Assembly (NCBI RefSeq): GCF_030316855.1
Contig: NZ_JASZYR010000001.1
Coordinates: 372,001 to 436,000 of the forward strand
Direction of reading: 5' to 3'
Length of the DNA: 64,000 bases
Origin: Variovorax sp. J22P240
GTDB lineage: Bacteria > Pseudomonadota > Gammaproteobacteria > Burkholderiales > Burkholderiaceae_C
Shown here: piece by piece, positions 32,869-42,024 of the stretch
Numbering within the stretch: position 1 is the stretch's first letter
Layout of the letters: the number at the start of each line of letters is the position of its first letter
Position numbers and translations under genes: made by a program
The notes under the pieces: generated by a model
Database searches by the model: none
The model's input: the letters and a program-made list of their open reading frames with translations, nothing else
What the model was told of the DNA's origin: nothing

Positions 32869-33054
32869 ATGCAGAAGCCGCGACCCGGTATTGACGAAGA
32901 AGACGACACCGCCTTCGGTGGACTGGCGCCCCGCAGCGGGCCGCGCACTGAAGTTCATTACGCCCGCTACGGTGGCGCCGGCAAATGGGTGGCTGCGATC
33001 GTTGCCGCGGTCGTGGTCCTGCTGATCCTGCTCTACATCACCGATCGGCTCTGA
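32869..33054 (+). CDS. Small single-pass membrane protein
   Basis: This is a 61-residue protein with an AAGAGG ribosome-binding site ahead of the ATG. The first 38 residues are hydrophilic (acidic DEEDD). Residues 39-57 are a strong membrane helix (WVAAIVAAVVVLLILLYI). No family is recognised. It lies between the ABC ATPase and rlmB on the same strand and may share their transcript. Confidence 0.65.
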   Translation: MQKPRPGIDEEDDTAFGGLAPRSGPRTEVHYARYGGAGKWVAAIVAAVVVLLILLYITDRL

Positions 33055-33085
33055 ACTCGATACCCCGGGGCTCGATAATCCCCCG

Positions 33086-33832
33086 ATGTCTTCCCCCAAA
33101 GTGATCTTCGGCTTCCATGCCGTGGGCGTGCGTATCAAGACCGCGCCGAAATCGGTGATCGAGGTGCTCTTCGATGCAAGCCGGCGCGATGCCCGCATGC
33201 GGCAGTTCGTTGCCCGTGCGCAGGAGGCCGGCGTCCGGCTGATCGAGGCCGATGGCTTGCGCTTGGCCAAGCTCGCCGGCAGCCATGGCCACCAGGGTGT
33301 GGCCGCGCGCGTGGAGCCCATTCCCCAGACTCATTCGCTCGATGAGTTGCTCGAAGGGCTGGAGGCCGCCGGCACCGTGCCGCTGCTGCTGGTGCTCGAC
33401 GGCGTGACCGATCCGCACAACCTCGGCGCCTGCCTGCGCGTGGCCGACGGCGCGGGTGCTCATGCGGTGATCGCGCCCAAGGACCATGCCGCCGGCATCA
33501 ACGCGACCGTCGCCAAGGTGGCGAGCGGAGCCGCCGAGACGGTGCCGTACTTCATGGTGACCAATCTCGCGCGCACGCTCGGCGAACTCAAGGAACGCAA
33601 CATCTGGTGCGTCGGCACCAGCGACGACGCGCCTGGCACGCTCTACCAAAGTGACCTGAAGCGTCCGCTGGCGATGGTGCTCGGCGCCGAGGGTGAGGGC
33701 ATGCGGCAACTCACGCGCAAGACCTGCGACGAGCTGGTGAGCATCCCGATGGCTGGTGCGGTCGAAAGCCTCAACGTGTCGGTGGCGAGCGGGGTGTGCC
33801 TCTACGAGGCGATGCGCCAGCGGCGCGCCTGA
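33086..33832 (+). CDS. rlmB: 23S rRNA (guanosine(2251)-2'-O)-methyltransferase RlmB
   Basis: This is a SpoU/TrmH-family SAM-dependent methyltransferase of 248 residues. The N-terminal substrate-binding domain (VIFGFHAVGVRIKTAP) is followed by the trefoil-knot domain. SPOUT motifs are DPHNLGACLR (motif 1), MVLGAEGEGMRQLT (motif 2) and IPMAGAVESLNVSVA (motif 3). All key residues are present. Confidence 0.94.
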   Translation: MSSPKVIFGFHAVGVRIKTAPKSVIEVLFDASRRDARMRQFVARAQEAGVRLIEADGLRLAKLAGSHGHQGVAARVEPIPQTHSLDELLEGLEAAGTVPLLLVLDGVTDPHNLGACLRVADGAGAHAVIAPKDHAAGINATVAKVASGAAETVPYFMVTNLARTLGELKERNIWCVGTSDDAPGTLYQSDLKRPLAMVLGAEGEGMRQLTRKTCDELVSIPMAGAVESLNVSVASGVCLYEAMRQRRA

Positions 33833-33851
33833 GCTTGTTTCGTGGTGTTCG

Positions 33852-34718
33852 ATGCAGCCGACGCTCACCTACAACCCGCATTCCTCCGCGCCGCAGCTGC
33901 GGCTGCCGCCCGGTGCTTGTGACGCGCACGTCCACGTGTTCGGGCCGGCAGCGCGCTTCCCCTTCGCGGAAGGCCGCAGCTTCACGCCCGCAGATGCCCC
34001 GAAGGAAACCTTGTTCGCGCTGCACCGGCACCTGGGCATCGAGCGCTGTGTGATCGTGCAGTCGCTCTGCCATGGCTACGACAACCGCGTGGTGGAGGAC
34101 GCGATCGTGGCCGGTGGTGGCAACTATCTCGGCGTGGCACTGTTGCCTCTGGGTGTGGCCGACGAAGAACTGGCGCGGCTCGCGTCCGTCGGGTTTCGGG
34201 GCGTGCGCTTCAATTTCGCGAGGAATTCGGCCGCCGATTTCGACGTGGAAGGCGTCGTTGCGTTCAGCCGGCGTCTCGAACCATTTGGCATGCACCTGCA
34301 GGTGCATTTCGAGCGCGGGCTGATCCATGAACTCGCTTCACCACTCGCGCGCAGTGCCGTGCCGGTGGTGGTCGATCACATGGCGCGCGTCGATGCTTCG
34401 GCAGGAACCACGCACCCCGACTTCGTCGCACTGCATGCGCTGATGCAGAACCCGCTGTTCCGCGTCAAGGTGAGCGGCGTGGACCGCATTTCTCGTGCAA
34501 CGGACTACGCCGATGGCGCAGCGATCGCACAGAGGCTGGTTCGCGAGTTTCCAGAGCGCTGCCTGTGGGGCACGGATTGGCCGCATCCGCTTCACGATCA
34601 TGTGCCGGACGATGGCGCTCTCGTCGACGCGCTCTTGCGCATTGCGCCCGATCCCGACGAGCGGGAGCGCCTGCTGGTGGGCAACCCGCGAGACTTCTAT
34701 CGTTTCGACGGTCTTTGA
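33852..34718 (+). CDS. Amidohydrolase (2-pyrone-4,6-dicarboxylate lactonase-like)
   Basis: This is an amidohydrolase-2 superfamily enzyme of 288 residues. The metal-binding HxH is H26/H28 in CDAHVHVFGP and the catalytic Asp lies in WGTDWPHP. The family includes LigI (PDC lactonase) and 4-sulfomuconolactone hydrolase, both lactone hydrolases of aromatic degradation. No other protocatechuate-pathway gene is adjacent, so the real substrate is open. Confidence 0.85.
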   Translation: MQPTLTYNPHSSAPQLRLPPGACDAHVHVFGPAARFPFAEGRSFTPADAPKETLFALHRHLGIERCVIVQSLCHGYDNRVVEDAIVAGGGNYLGVALLPLGVADEELARLASVGFRGVRFNFARNSAADFDVEGVVAFSRRLEPFGMHLQVHFERGLIHELASPLARSAVPVVVDHMARVDASAGTTHPDFVALHALMQNPLFRVKVSGVDRISRATDYADGAAIAQRLVREFPERCLWGTDWPHPLHDHVPDDGALVDALLRIAPDPDERERLLVGNPRDFYRFDGL

Positions 34719-34721
34719 CGA

Positions 34722-35198
34722 CTAGAGCAGAGTGAAGAAGCGCATGACCACTTGCGCCGGATGTCGAACGCCGACGCCGACGAACATGCGCTCGCCGATC
34801 CAGCGGAGCGAAGGTGACGATGTCTCGAAGCGTGGGTTGCAGCGGAAATAGATCTGACCGGGGTCCACCGGCTCGCCGCGCAGGAGCGTCGCCATCGCTT
34901 CCGGGGGCGCGGCGCGAACGGCATGGTTCTGCACGTAGATCAGATCACCTGCATCGGTCTCGAGCCCATAGCGGGCATCCAACTCGGACAGGGTGTCGCT
35001 GACGATCAACTGAAAGTCGGTGCCACCTGGAATGACTCGCGCCGTCCAACCATTCCCGCGTGCAGAGCCGCCGGTGATGGGCACTAGCCGGCGCATGCCG
35101 CGCGGCCCTTGGCTCAGCACCTGCGGTGCGCCGACTTCGACTTGAAGGTCGGCGAAGTATTCGAGCGAGGGTGGGGCGAGCGGGTCGGTCGGATTCAT
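34722..35198 (-). CDS. DUF3237-family protein
   Basis: This is a 158-residue protein of the DUF3237/UPF0311 type. Signatures are ITGGSARGNGWTARVIPGG and the C-terminal RWIGERMFVGVGVRHPAQVV. There is no signal peptide or membrane segment. Such proteins often sit beside catabolic genes but have no defined activity. It is convergent with the amidohydrolase, 3 bp away. Confidence 0.8.
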   Translation of the reverse strand: MNPTDPLAPPSLEYFADLQVEVGAPQVLSQGPRGMRRLVPITGGSARGNGWTARVIPGGTDFQLIVSDTLSELDARYGLETDAGDLIYVQNHAVRAAPPEAMATLLRGEPVDPGQIYFRCNPRFETSSPSLRWIGERMFVGVGVRHPAQVVMRFFTLL

Positions 35199-35232
35199 CC
35201 GCCGAGGGTAACGCCAATGGCGTGTTTGGGAA

Positions 35233-35403
35233 TCAGGAAGGGTCCTTGCCCCGGGTGCGGCCCACCGCGCTGAAGATCCCGATGCCGAGCACGATCAGCG
35301 TTCCGATGCCGATGTAGAGCGTCGGGACACCCGCGACCGATGCACCCCAGATCAGGCCGGCCAGGAAAATCAGGAAACCGATCATGTAGAGGGCAAAAGA
35401 CAT
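35233..35403 (-). CDS. Small two-helix membrane protein
   Basis: This is a 56-residue protein from an ATG at 35403 to a TGA at 35233. Two hydrophobic segments (about 3-22 and 29-45, the latter GIGTLIVLGIGIF) are separated by a short loop, and the tail is basic. I do not recognise a family. The open frame and membrane pattern support it. It lies on the same strand between the aldo/keto reductase and the DUF3237 gene. Confidence 0.6.
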   Translation of the reverse strand: MSFALYMIGFLIFLAGLIWGASVAGVPTLYIGIGTLIVLGIGIFSAVGRTRGKDPS

Positions 35404-35494
35404 GTTCTCTCTCCGAAACTGCGAATCGGGCCAGTCTCCATGACCCCGATGGCCGCAGCGGCGGTCTGGGCCGCCAATCCGTGTCGGAGCGTGC

Positions 35495-36463
35495 CTACCG
35501 CTGGGCGGCCGTCTCGGCGCTCGCCGCGTCGAGCGCCGCGATGGTTTCGGGCGCCAGTTGGAGACTCGCTGCGGCGATCAGCTCGTCGAGTTGCTTCATC
35601 GAGGTGGCGCTCGCAATGGGCGCCGTGATGGAGGGGCGCGCGATCTGCCACGCGATCGCCACTTGGCCCTGGGTGGCGCCGTAGGCGTGAGCGGCCGCGT
35701 CCAGCGCATCGAGGACGCGAAGACCGCGCGGGTTCAGGTATTTCTTCGTCGTGTTGACGCCGCGCGCGCTCTTTGCAGCATCCGCCTCGGTCCGGTACTT
35801 GCCCGTGAGAAAGCCGGCCGCGAGCGCGTAGAAGTTGATGACGCCGATGCCGCGTTCGACGCACAGCGGCTCCAGTTCTTTCTCGAAGACATCGCGGTCG
35901 TACAGGTTGTAGAGCGGCTGCAGGCTCTCGTAGCGTGGCAGGCCCTGCTTCTCGGCCACATCCAGCGCTTCGGCCAGACGGGGCGCGCTGAAGTTCGATG
36001 CGCCGATCGCCCGCACCTTGCCGGCCTTGATCAATGCGGCAAAGGCCTCGGCAGTGTCTGAAAACGGCGTCTCCGGGTCGTCGTCGTGCGACTGGTAGAG
36101 GTCGATGTGATCGGTCTTCAGGCGCCTGAGCGACGCATCGACAGCCTCACGGATATAGGCGGGAGAGAGGCCCTTCTTGCCTTCGCCCATCGGCTTGCCG
36201 ACCTTGGTCGCCAGCACGATGCGATGGCGTTTGCCGGTCTGCCGGAGCCACTTGCCGATGATGGTTTCAGATTCGCCGCCACTGTGGCCCGGCACCCAGC
36301 TGGAATAGACGTCCGCCGTGTCGACGAAGTTGAACCCGGCGTCGACCCAGGCGTCGAGCAGACGGAACGAGAGCGTCTCGTCGACGGTCCAGCCGAAGAC
36401 ATTGCCGCCGAAGGCGAGCGGAGAGACTTGCAGGCCGGAGCGGCCGAGCGGACGAAACTGCAT
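35495..36463 (-). CDS. Aldo/keto reductase
   Basis: This is an NADPH-dependent oxidoreductase of 322 residues with a TIM-barrel fold. The catalytic tetrad is visible: D48 and Y53 (DTADVY), K87 (ATKVG) and H126 (YQSHDDD). It resembles the YghZ/AKR11-13 type rather than the short AKR5 type. The substrate cannot be predicted. It is followed on the same strand by a 56-residue membrane protein. Confidence 0.9.
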   Translation of the reverse strand: MQFRPLGRSGLQVSPLAFGGNVFGWTVDETLSFRLLDAWVDAGFNFVDTADVYSSWVPGHSGGESETIIGKWLRQTGKRHRIVLATKVGKPMGEGKKGLSPAYIREAVDASLRRLKTDHIDLYQSHDDDPETPFSDTAEAFAALIKAGKVRAIGASNFSAPRLAEALDVAEKQGLPRYESLQPLYNLYDRDVFEKELEPLCVERGIGVINFYALAAGFLTGKYRTEADAAKSARGVNTTKKYLNPRGLRVLDALDAAAHAYGATQGQVAIAWQIARPSITAPIASATSMKQLDELIAAASLQLAPETIAALDAASAETAAQR

Positions 36464-36487
36464 GAGTGGATTCCTCGAAGGTTCGGA

Positions 36488-37087
36488 TCAGACGACGCCC
36501 AGGGCGCCGAGCAGGGCGCCGGCGCCGAGCAACCACAACAGATGGATGCGGGTGCGCCACACGATAAACGCCGAGACGCCGGTCAACAGCCAGAGGTGCC
36601 AGGCGGGCGCGTCGCCGGAATGGTTACCTGAGGCCAGCACCCAGCCGGTCGCGATCAGCAGGCCGACCACGACCGGCGCCATGCCCTGCTTGAACGCCCG
36701 CACCCCGCGCCGCTCGCGGTTGCGATGGCCCCAGCGGGTCGCGAAGTAGGTCAGCGTGGTGCTGGGCAGCATGATCCCGACCATGGTGACAGTCAGGCCG
36801 AGCAACCCGAGCAGCCACGCATGCGGACCGGCGCCGATGCCTCCGCCAGCGTTGAGCCCGACGTTCCAGCCCATCAGCGCGACGAACAGCACGTTCGGCC
36901 CCGGAGCGGCCTGGGCAATGGCGACCGAAGAGCTGAACTGCGCGTCCGTCAACCAGCCATGCTGCGCCACCAGGTAGCGTTGCATGTCGGGCACGGTGGT
37001 GATGGCGCCACTGATCGACAGGAGGGAGAGCATGAGGTACTGGCCGAAGAGAGCCAGCCAGTCATGCCAGTGCATCACGATCGTCAT
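36488..37087 (-). CDS. chrA: CHR-family transporter, second half-size subunit
   Basis: This is a 199-residue short-chain CHR protein. Features are the family motif AQAAPGPNVLF near residue 57 and several membrane helices. Short CHR proteins work as pairs of opposite topology, each equal to half of a full ChrA chromate transporter. Its ATG overlaps the stop of the partner gene (ATGA), so the two are translated together. Chromate export is the usual guess; the physiological substrate is not proven by sequence. Confidence 0.85.
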   Translation of the reverse strand: MTIVMHWHDWLALFGQYLMLSLLSISGAITTVPDMQRYLVAQHGWLTDAQFSSSVAIAQAAPGPNVLFVALMGWNVGLNAGGGIGAGPHAWLLGLLGLTVTMVGIMLPSTTLTYFATRWGHRNRERRGVRAFKQGMAPVVVGLLIATGWVLASGNHSGDAPAWHLWLLTGVSAFIVWRTRIHLLWLLGAGALLGALGVV

Positions 37088-37674
37088 GGGCTGATCTTTC
37101 GCCAGGTCCAGACGCAGGTCACGCCGCCGACGGCGAGCAGGACCCATCCGAGTGGGACTCTTGCGAAGGCGATCGCGCCGAACACCAGCGCTACCAGGCC
37201 GAGGCATACACCGAAGCCCAGCGGATGCCTGCGCAGCGCCGGGATCAGCTTGATGCCGGTCGCGGCGATCAGGCCGCCGGCCACCGCACCCATGCCGCGC
37301 AGTGCACCGGCCACCTGCGGATTGCCAGCGTAGTGCGCGTAGAGCACCGCCAGGGTCAGGATCACGCCGAGCGGCACGACCAGCATGCCGGCCACCGCGC
37401 AAATGGCGCCGCGCAGGCCGAAGTAGCGGTCGCCGATCATCAGCGCGAGGTTCACCACGTTCGGCCCCGGCAGCACCTGGGCCACGGCCCAGTCCTCGAG
37501 AAATTGATCGGGCGTCAGCCAGCGCTTCTTCTCGACCATCTCGCGCTGCACGACGGCGAGCACGCCGCCAAAACCCTGCAGGGCAAGCCAGGTGAATGAA
37601 ACGAAAAGGTCTCGCGGGGACTGGGGTTGCGGTCGGTCGGGTGCCGATGCCGCGCTGGGAAGGGGCGGGTGCAT
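37084..37674 (-). CDS. chrA: CHR-family transporter, first half-size subunit
   Basis: This is a 196-residue short-chain CHR protein. The N-terminal motif FTWLALQGFGGVLAVV and the repeat motif AQVLPGPNVVNLALM match the N-terminal half of ChrA. About five membrane segments are visible. It is upstream of and overlapping the second subunit. No chrB-like regulator is present nearby. Confidence 0.85.
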   Translation of the reverse strand: MHPPLPSAASAPDRPQPQSPRDLFVSFTWLALQGFGGVLAVVQREMVEKKRWLTPDQFLEDWAVAQVLPGPNVVNLALMIGDRYFGLRGAICAVAGMLVVPLGVILTLAVLYAHYAGNPQVAGALRGMGAVAGGLIAATGIKLIPALRRHPLGFGVCLGLVALVFGAIAFARVPLGWVLLAVGGVTCVWTWRKISP

Positions 37675-37761
37675 TGCGGGCGATTATCGTAGGCAAGGCG
37701 CGCCGGCGTTGCCGCGCTCCGCTCGACTTGCGCGGCGGGGCCATGCTGCGACACTGCGCCA

Positions 37762-38667
37762 ATGAATGCAGCACGCGCGCTCTTCGATCTCTGCAAGCAG
37801 TCCTTCGCGTCCTGGCGGGCGGACTACGCCCCCAGCATGGGCGCGGCACTGGCCTACTACACGGTTTTCTCGGTGGCGCCACTGTTGCTGATCGTGATCT
37901 CGGTCGTGGGCCTGGTGTTCGGGCGCGAAGAGGCGCGCGGTGAGATCTTCGAGCAGCTTTCGGGGCTGATGGGGGCCGAGGGGGCACGCGCGGTGCAGAT
38001 CATGCTCGAAGCGCTCAACAAGCCCAGGCAGGGCATCGTCGCGACGGTGATCGGCGTCGCCCTGCTGCTGGTCGGCGCGACCACGGTCTTCGGCGAACTG
38101 CAGGACGCCTTCGACCGCATCTGGCGTGCACCCGCGAGGGAGGACGTCAACGGACTGCTCGACCTCATGCGCGCGCGGCTGCTGTCCTTCAGCATGATCA
38201 TGGGCATCGGCTTCCTGTTGATCGTCTCGCTGGTGGTCAACGCGGCACTGGCGGCGCTTGGCGAATGGTGGGCGCCGGTCTTCGGCGGCTGGGCCACGCT
38301 GGCGCAGAACGTCAACTCCGTGTTCGGCTTCGTGATCGTCACGGTGGGCTTCGCGATGATCTTCAAGGTCATGCCGCGCGTGAGAGTGCAATGGCGCGAC
38401 GTGTGGATCGGCGCGGTGGTCACCGCCGTGCTGTTCACCATCGGCAAGTACCTGATCGGCTTGTACATCGGAAAGACCGGCATCGCCTCGGGCTACGGCG
38501 CGGCCGGTTCGCTGGTGGTTCTGCTGGTGTGGGTCTACTACTCGGCGCAGATATTCCTGCTGGGCGTGGAGTTCACCTGGGTCTACGCGCACGCCTACGG
38601 TTCTTTCAAGGGACGGCCGCGGCCGGCGGCCAGGGCGTCGCCGACGCGCGCTGAGCAATCCACCTGA
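37762..38667 (+). CDS. YihY/virulence factor BrkB family membrane protein
   Basis: This is a 301-residue inner-membrane protein with about six helices. The family signature GAALAYYTVFSVAPLLLIVI is at about 27-46, and YGAAGSLVVLLVWVYYSAQIFLLGVEF near the end is also typical. The old label RNase BN is not supported for this family. The promoter lies in the 87-bp gap shared with the divergent chrA gene. Confidence 0.92.
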   Translation: MNAARALFDLCKQSFASWRADYAPSMGAALAYYTVFSVAPLLLIVISVVGLVFGREEARGEIFEQLSGLMGAEGARAVQIMLEALNKPRQGIVATVIGVALLLVGATTVFGELQDAFDRIWRAPAREDVNGLLDLMRARLLSFSMIMGIGFLLIVSLVVNAALAALGEWWAPVFGGWATLAQNVNSVFGFVIVTVGFAMIFKVMPRVRVQWRDVWIGAVVTAVLFTIGKYLIGLYIGKTGIASGYGAAGSLVVLLVWVYYSAQIFLLGVEFTWVYAHAYGSFKGRPRPAARASPTRAEQST

Positions 38668-39213
38668 TCAGCCGGTGAAGCCGCCGTCGTCGAGGAACTT
38701 CTGCTCTTCGGCCGTCGTGCGGCGGCCGAGCACCGCGTTGCGATGCGGAAAGCGGCCGAAGCGCGCAATGATGTCTCGGTGCAGCACCGCGAAGCGCTGC
38801 GTATTGGCATCGAGTGCGGTATTGAGTGCGACCGAACGCTCCTGGTCCGCCAGCGATTCGGAATGCATGAAGGGCAGATAGAAAAAAGGCCGAAGCGTCG
38901 GCTCGACCTGGCGGTCCAGGCCGGCATCGATGGCGGCGCTCGCGATGGCCCGGGCTTTTCCGTCGGTGGCGAACATGTGGCCGCTGCCGCGCCAGGCGTT
39001 GCGAGGAATCTGGTCGAGCAGCACGAGCAATGCCAGCGCACCCTCGGCATCGGCGGCCCAGGGGTCGAGCGCACCGGTCGCGGCGGCGTGGTGGGCGGCT
39101 TCGAAGCGCGATTTGCACTCGGTGTCGAATGCATCGTCCTTGTCGAACCAGCGGTCGGGGCCAGCGTCTCGCCAGAACCGGACGACGTCGTGGGCGGAGG
39201 GGAGGGCGTTCAT
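38668..39213 (-). CDS. DUF924-family protein
   Basis: This is a 181-residue all-helical protein from the ATG at 39213. DUF924 signatures are VVRFWRDAGPDRWFDKDDAFD at the N-terminus, LLDQIPRNAWRG, and FGRFPHRNAVLGR near the C-terminus. The fold is TPR-like and the function is unknown. Its stop codon abuts the convergent yihY-like gene. Confidence 0.9.
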   Translation of the reverse strand: MNALPSAHDVVRFWRDAGPDRWFDKDDAFDTECKSRFEAAHHAAATGALDPWAADAEGALALLVLLDQIPRNAWRGSGHMFATDGKARAIASAAIDAGLDRQVEPTLRPFFYLPFMHSESLADQERSVALNTALDANTQRFAVLHRDIIARFGRFPHRNAVLGRRTTAEEQKFLDDGGFTG

Positions 39214-39320
39214 GGCGTCAGGATCATGCCACCGCGTCCCGCAAGACGGGTTGCTGGCCGACAGCGCCACCCCGCAATGCTTTTTATCCTGTGGGATTGC
39301 CAACTACATGGAGATGCCTC

Positions 39321-39770
39321 ATGACCCGATATGGCGCCACTTTGCGCATGGCCCTCGTGGCCGGCGTTGCGACCGCCGCTCTGGCGGGCTGCGGAATGAT
39401 GTCCAAGTCCAATACCGCGACCTTCAGCGGCAGCATGAACGCGGCGAGCCAAGTGCCGCCCAACATGACGCGCGGCAGCGGTCTCGCCGAGGCGACGCTC
39501 AACAAGGACACGAACGTCCTCAAGTACAAGATCACCTACGACGGCCTGAGCGGGCCGGCCACGGCGGCGCATTTCCATGGACCGGCCGCTGCCGGCGCGA
39601 ACGCAGGTGTGGTGCTGCCTTTCGCCAATGCGGCGAGCCCGATCGAGGGGCAGGCCACGCTCACCCCGGCCCAGGCGGCTGATCTGTTGGCGGGCAAGTG
39701 GTACGCCAACATCCACACGGCGGCCAATCCGGGCGGCGAGATTCGCGGGCAGATGCTGCCCAAGATGTAG
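39321..39770 (+). CDS. CHRD-domain lipoprotein
   Basis: This is a 149-residue lipoprotein. The signal ends ALAGC with lipidated Cys24. The rest is one CHRD domain, with motifs AAHFHGPAAAGANAGVV and NIHTAANPGGEIRGQM. CHRD domains occur in chordin and in many bacterial surface proteins of unknown role. It is a monocistronic-looking gene. Confidence 0.88.
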   Translation: MTRYGATLRMALVAGVATAALAGCGMMSKSNTATFSGSMNAASQVPPNMTRGSGLAEATLNKDTNVLKYKITYDGLSGPATAAHFHGPAAAGANAGVVLPFANAASPIEGQATLTPAQAADLLAGKWYANIHTAANPGGEIRGQMLPKM

Positions 39771-39810
39771 TCCTCCGGAGAGAGGCGGGAACGGTGGCCC
39801 ATGGTGTCCA

Positions 39811-41028
39811 ATGGACGTCATGGGAACCACAGCAAATGCCAAGTATTCCGCCTCGCGCCCGTCCGGCCCCCGCGTCGACATCACCAGCGCCCGCAAGGCG
39901 CTGGTGCTCCAAGGCGGCGGCGCGCTGGGCGCGTACCAGGCCGGCGTCTACGCGGGCGTTTTCGAGAAGCACAAGGCGCTCGACTGGGTGGCCGGTGTTT
40001 CGATCGGCGCCATCAACGCCGCGCTGATCGCCGGCAATGCGCCCGAAGTGCGCGTGCAACGGCTTCGCGAATTCTGGAACATCGTTTCTTCGGGCCCGGC
40101 GCAGCGCGTGCCGGCGTGGTGGAGCGACCGGGCGATGTTCAACCAGTGGAGCGCCACATCGGCGGCGGTCTTCGGCGTGCCCGGCTTCTTCGAGCCGCGC
40201 CGCAGCCCCGCGCTGCTGCTCGGTGGCGCGGCGCCGGTGCTGAGCTATTACGACACCGGACCATTGAAGTCGACGCTGGAGCGGTTGGTGGATTTCGATC
40301 GCCTCAACCACCCCGAGATCCGCTTCAGCGTGGGCGCAGTGAACGTGCGAACCGGCAATTCCATCTATTTCGACAACACCGTCCAGCGCATCGGCCCGGA
40401 GCACATCATGGCCAGCGGCGCGCTGCCGCCAGGCTTTGCGCCGGTGCACATCGACGGCGAGGATTACTGGGATGGCGGCATCGTCTCCAACACGCCGCTG
40501 CAGTACGTGCTCGACATGCATCCGCGCAGCGAACCGCTGATGGTGCTGCAGGTCGACCTGTTCAGCGCCCGCGGAGCCATGCCGCGCACGATCGCCGAGA
40601 CATTGGAGCGGCAGAAGGACATCACCTATTCGAGCCGCACCCGTATGAACACCGACGCGCTCGCCTCGAACCTGAATCTCCAGCAGGCGATCGCGGACCT
40701 CATCAAGAAGCTGCCCGCGCCATTGCGCAAGGACGCCAGCGTGCAGGCGGTGTGCGATCAGCTCTCGCACAAGCCCATCGAGATCGTGCATCTGATCTAC
40801 CGCGACAAGCCCTACGAACTCGAATCGAAGGACTACGAGTTCTCGCGCGCTTCGGTCGATGAGCACTGGGAGGCGGGCTGGCGCGACATCTGCAACACGC
40901 TGGACCATCCGGAATGGCTCAAAAGCGCTTCGCAGGCCAATGGCGTCACCACCTTCGACCTGACCGAGCCCAACGCCCGGCGCGTTCGCCGTCCGATGAA
41001 GCTGCCGCACATTCCGGCCGGCGCCTAG
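39811..41028 (+). CDS. Patatin-like phospholipase with DUF3734 tail
   Basis: This is a 405-residue hydrolase (402 if the ATG at 39820 is used). The oxyanion loop GGGALGAYQAGVY, nucleophile S64 in GVSIG and catalytic D221 in DGGIVSN form the patatin Ser-Asp dyad. The C-terminal 120 residues match DUF3734 (IVHLIYRDKPYELESKDYEFS). Bacterial relatives are often linked to polyhydroxyalkanoate metabolism. The next gene is a 3-hydroxybutyrate dehydrogenase, which fits that idea. Confidence 0.9.
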   Translation: MDVMGTTANAKYSASRPSGPRVDITSARKALVLQGGGALGAYQAGVYAGVFEKHKALDWVAGVSIGAINAALIAGNAPEVRVQRLREFWNIVSSGPAQRVPAWWSDRAMFNQWSATSAAVFGVPGFFEPRRSPALLLGGAAPVLSYYDTGPLKSTLERLVDFDRLNHPEIRFSVGAVNVRTGNSIYFDNTVQRIGPEHIMASGALPPGFAPVHIDGEDYWDGGIVSNTPLQYVLDMHPRSEPLMVLQVDLFSARGAMPRTIAETLERQKDITYSSRTRMNTDALASNLNLQQAIADLIKKLPAPLRKDASVQAVCDQLSHKPIEIVHLIYRDKPYELESKDYEFSRASVDEHWEAGWRDICNTLDHPEWLKSASQANGVTTFDLTEPNARRVRRPMKLPHIPAGA

Positions 41029-41127
41029 CCGGCAGATCAGGTTCGTTTAAGTCTCCCGCGCCAATCTGCTGCCATGGGCACGCAGCTTGCACGCATCCTC
41101 CAACCTCCGTCACGCAAAGGAATCTCC

Positions 41128-41910
41128 ATGCAACTCAAGGACAAGGTCGCCTTCATCACCGGCTCGGCCAGCGGCATCGGCAAGGAAATCGCCATCGTCT
41201 TCGCCAAGGAAGGCGCCAGGATCGTGATTGCCGACCTCAACAAGGAAGCAGCCGACGCCACCGCCGCCGAACTCAAGGCGACGGGCGCGCAGGCGATCGG
41301 CGTTGGCGTCGACGTCACCAGCGAAGAGCAGGTCAACGCATCCGTCGAGGAGGCCGCCAAGGCCTTTGGCGGCATCGACATCCTGATCAGCAATGCGGGC
41401 ATCCAGATCGTGCATCCGGTCGAGGAGTTCAGTTTCGCCGACTGGAAAAAGATGCTGGCGATCCATCTCGACGGCGCCTTTCTCACCACCAAGGCCTGTC
41501 TGAAGCACATGTACGCGCAGGGCCGCGGCGGCAGCGTGATCTACATGGGCTCGGTGCACTCCAAGGAGGCTTCGCTGCTCAAGGCGCCCTACGTCACCGC
41601 CAAGCACGGCCTGATCGGACTGGCCAAGACCGTGGCGAAGGAGGGCGCAAAGTACGGCGTGCGCGCTAACGTGATCTGTCCCGGCTTCGTGCGCACACCG
41701 CTGGTCGAGAAGCAGATCCCGGAGCAGGCGAAGACGCTGGGTATCACCGAGGAACAGGTCATCAAGAACGTGATGCTCAAGGAGACGGTGGACGGCGAGT
41801 TCACCACCACCGACGACGTGGCGCGCGTTGCGTTGATGTTCGCTGCGTTCCCGACCAATGCCCTGACCGGTCAATCGCTGGTCGTGAGCCACGGTTGGTT
41901 CATGCAGTGA
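41128..41910 (+). CDS. 3-hydroxybutyrate dehydrogenase
   Basis: This is a short-chain dehydrogenase of 260 residues that interconverts 3-hydroxybutyrate and acetoacetate with NAD. The cofactor motif TGSASGIG is at 11-18 and the catalytic set is S142, Y155 and K159 (YVTAKHG). The C-terminal [11 protein letters not shown] and the segment [15 protein letters not shown] are typical of BDH1-like bacterial enzymes. It fits PHB mobilisation together with the patatin-like gene upstream. Confidence 0.9.
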   Translation: MQLKDKVAFITGSASGIGKEIAIVFAKEGARIVIADLNKEAADATAAELKATGAQAIGVGVDVTSEEQVNASVEEAAKAFGGIDILISNAGIQIVHPVEEFSFADWKKMLAIHLDGAFLTTKACLKHMYAQGRGGSVIYMGSVHSKEASLLKAPYVTAKHGLIGLAKTVAKEGAKYGVRANVICPGFVRTPLVEKQIPEQAKTLGITEEQVIKNVMLKETVDGEFTTTDDVARVALMFAAFPTNALTGQSLVVSHGWFMQ

Positions 41911-41916
41911 TCGCGG

Positions 41917-41933
41917 CAGGGGTACTAACCCTG
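41917..41933. promoter_or_regulatory. Short inverted repeat downstream of the dehydrogenase
   Basis: CAGGG and CCCTG arms are separated by 7 bases, with a nested GGGT-ACTA-ACCC palindrome. No T-tract follows, so it is not a good terminator. It lies 92 bp before the ModA-like gene and could be an operator. The motif is short enough to occur by chance. Confidence 0.25.
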
Positions 41934-42024
41934 TATTTCATGCCGGCTGAATGACAGCTTGACGGCCTAGGATTCCATCAACGGGCGCGATGGTGCACCC
42001 GACAGAACACGGAGACCCCAGGCC

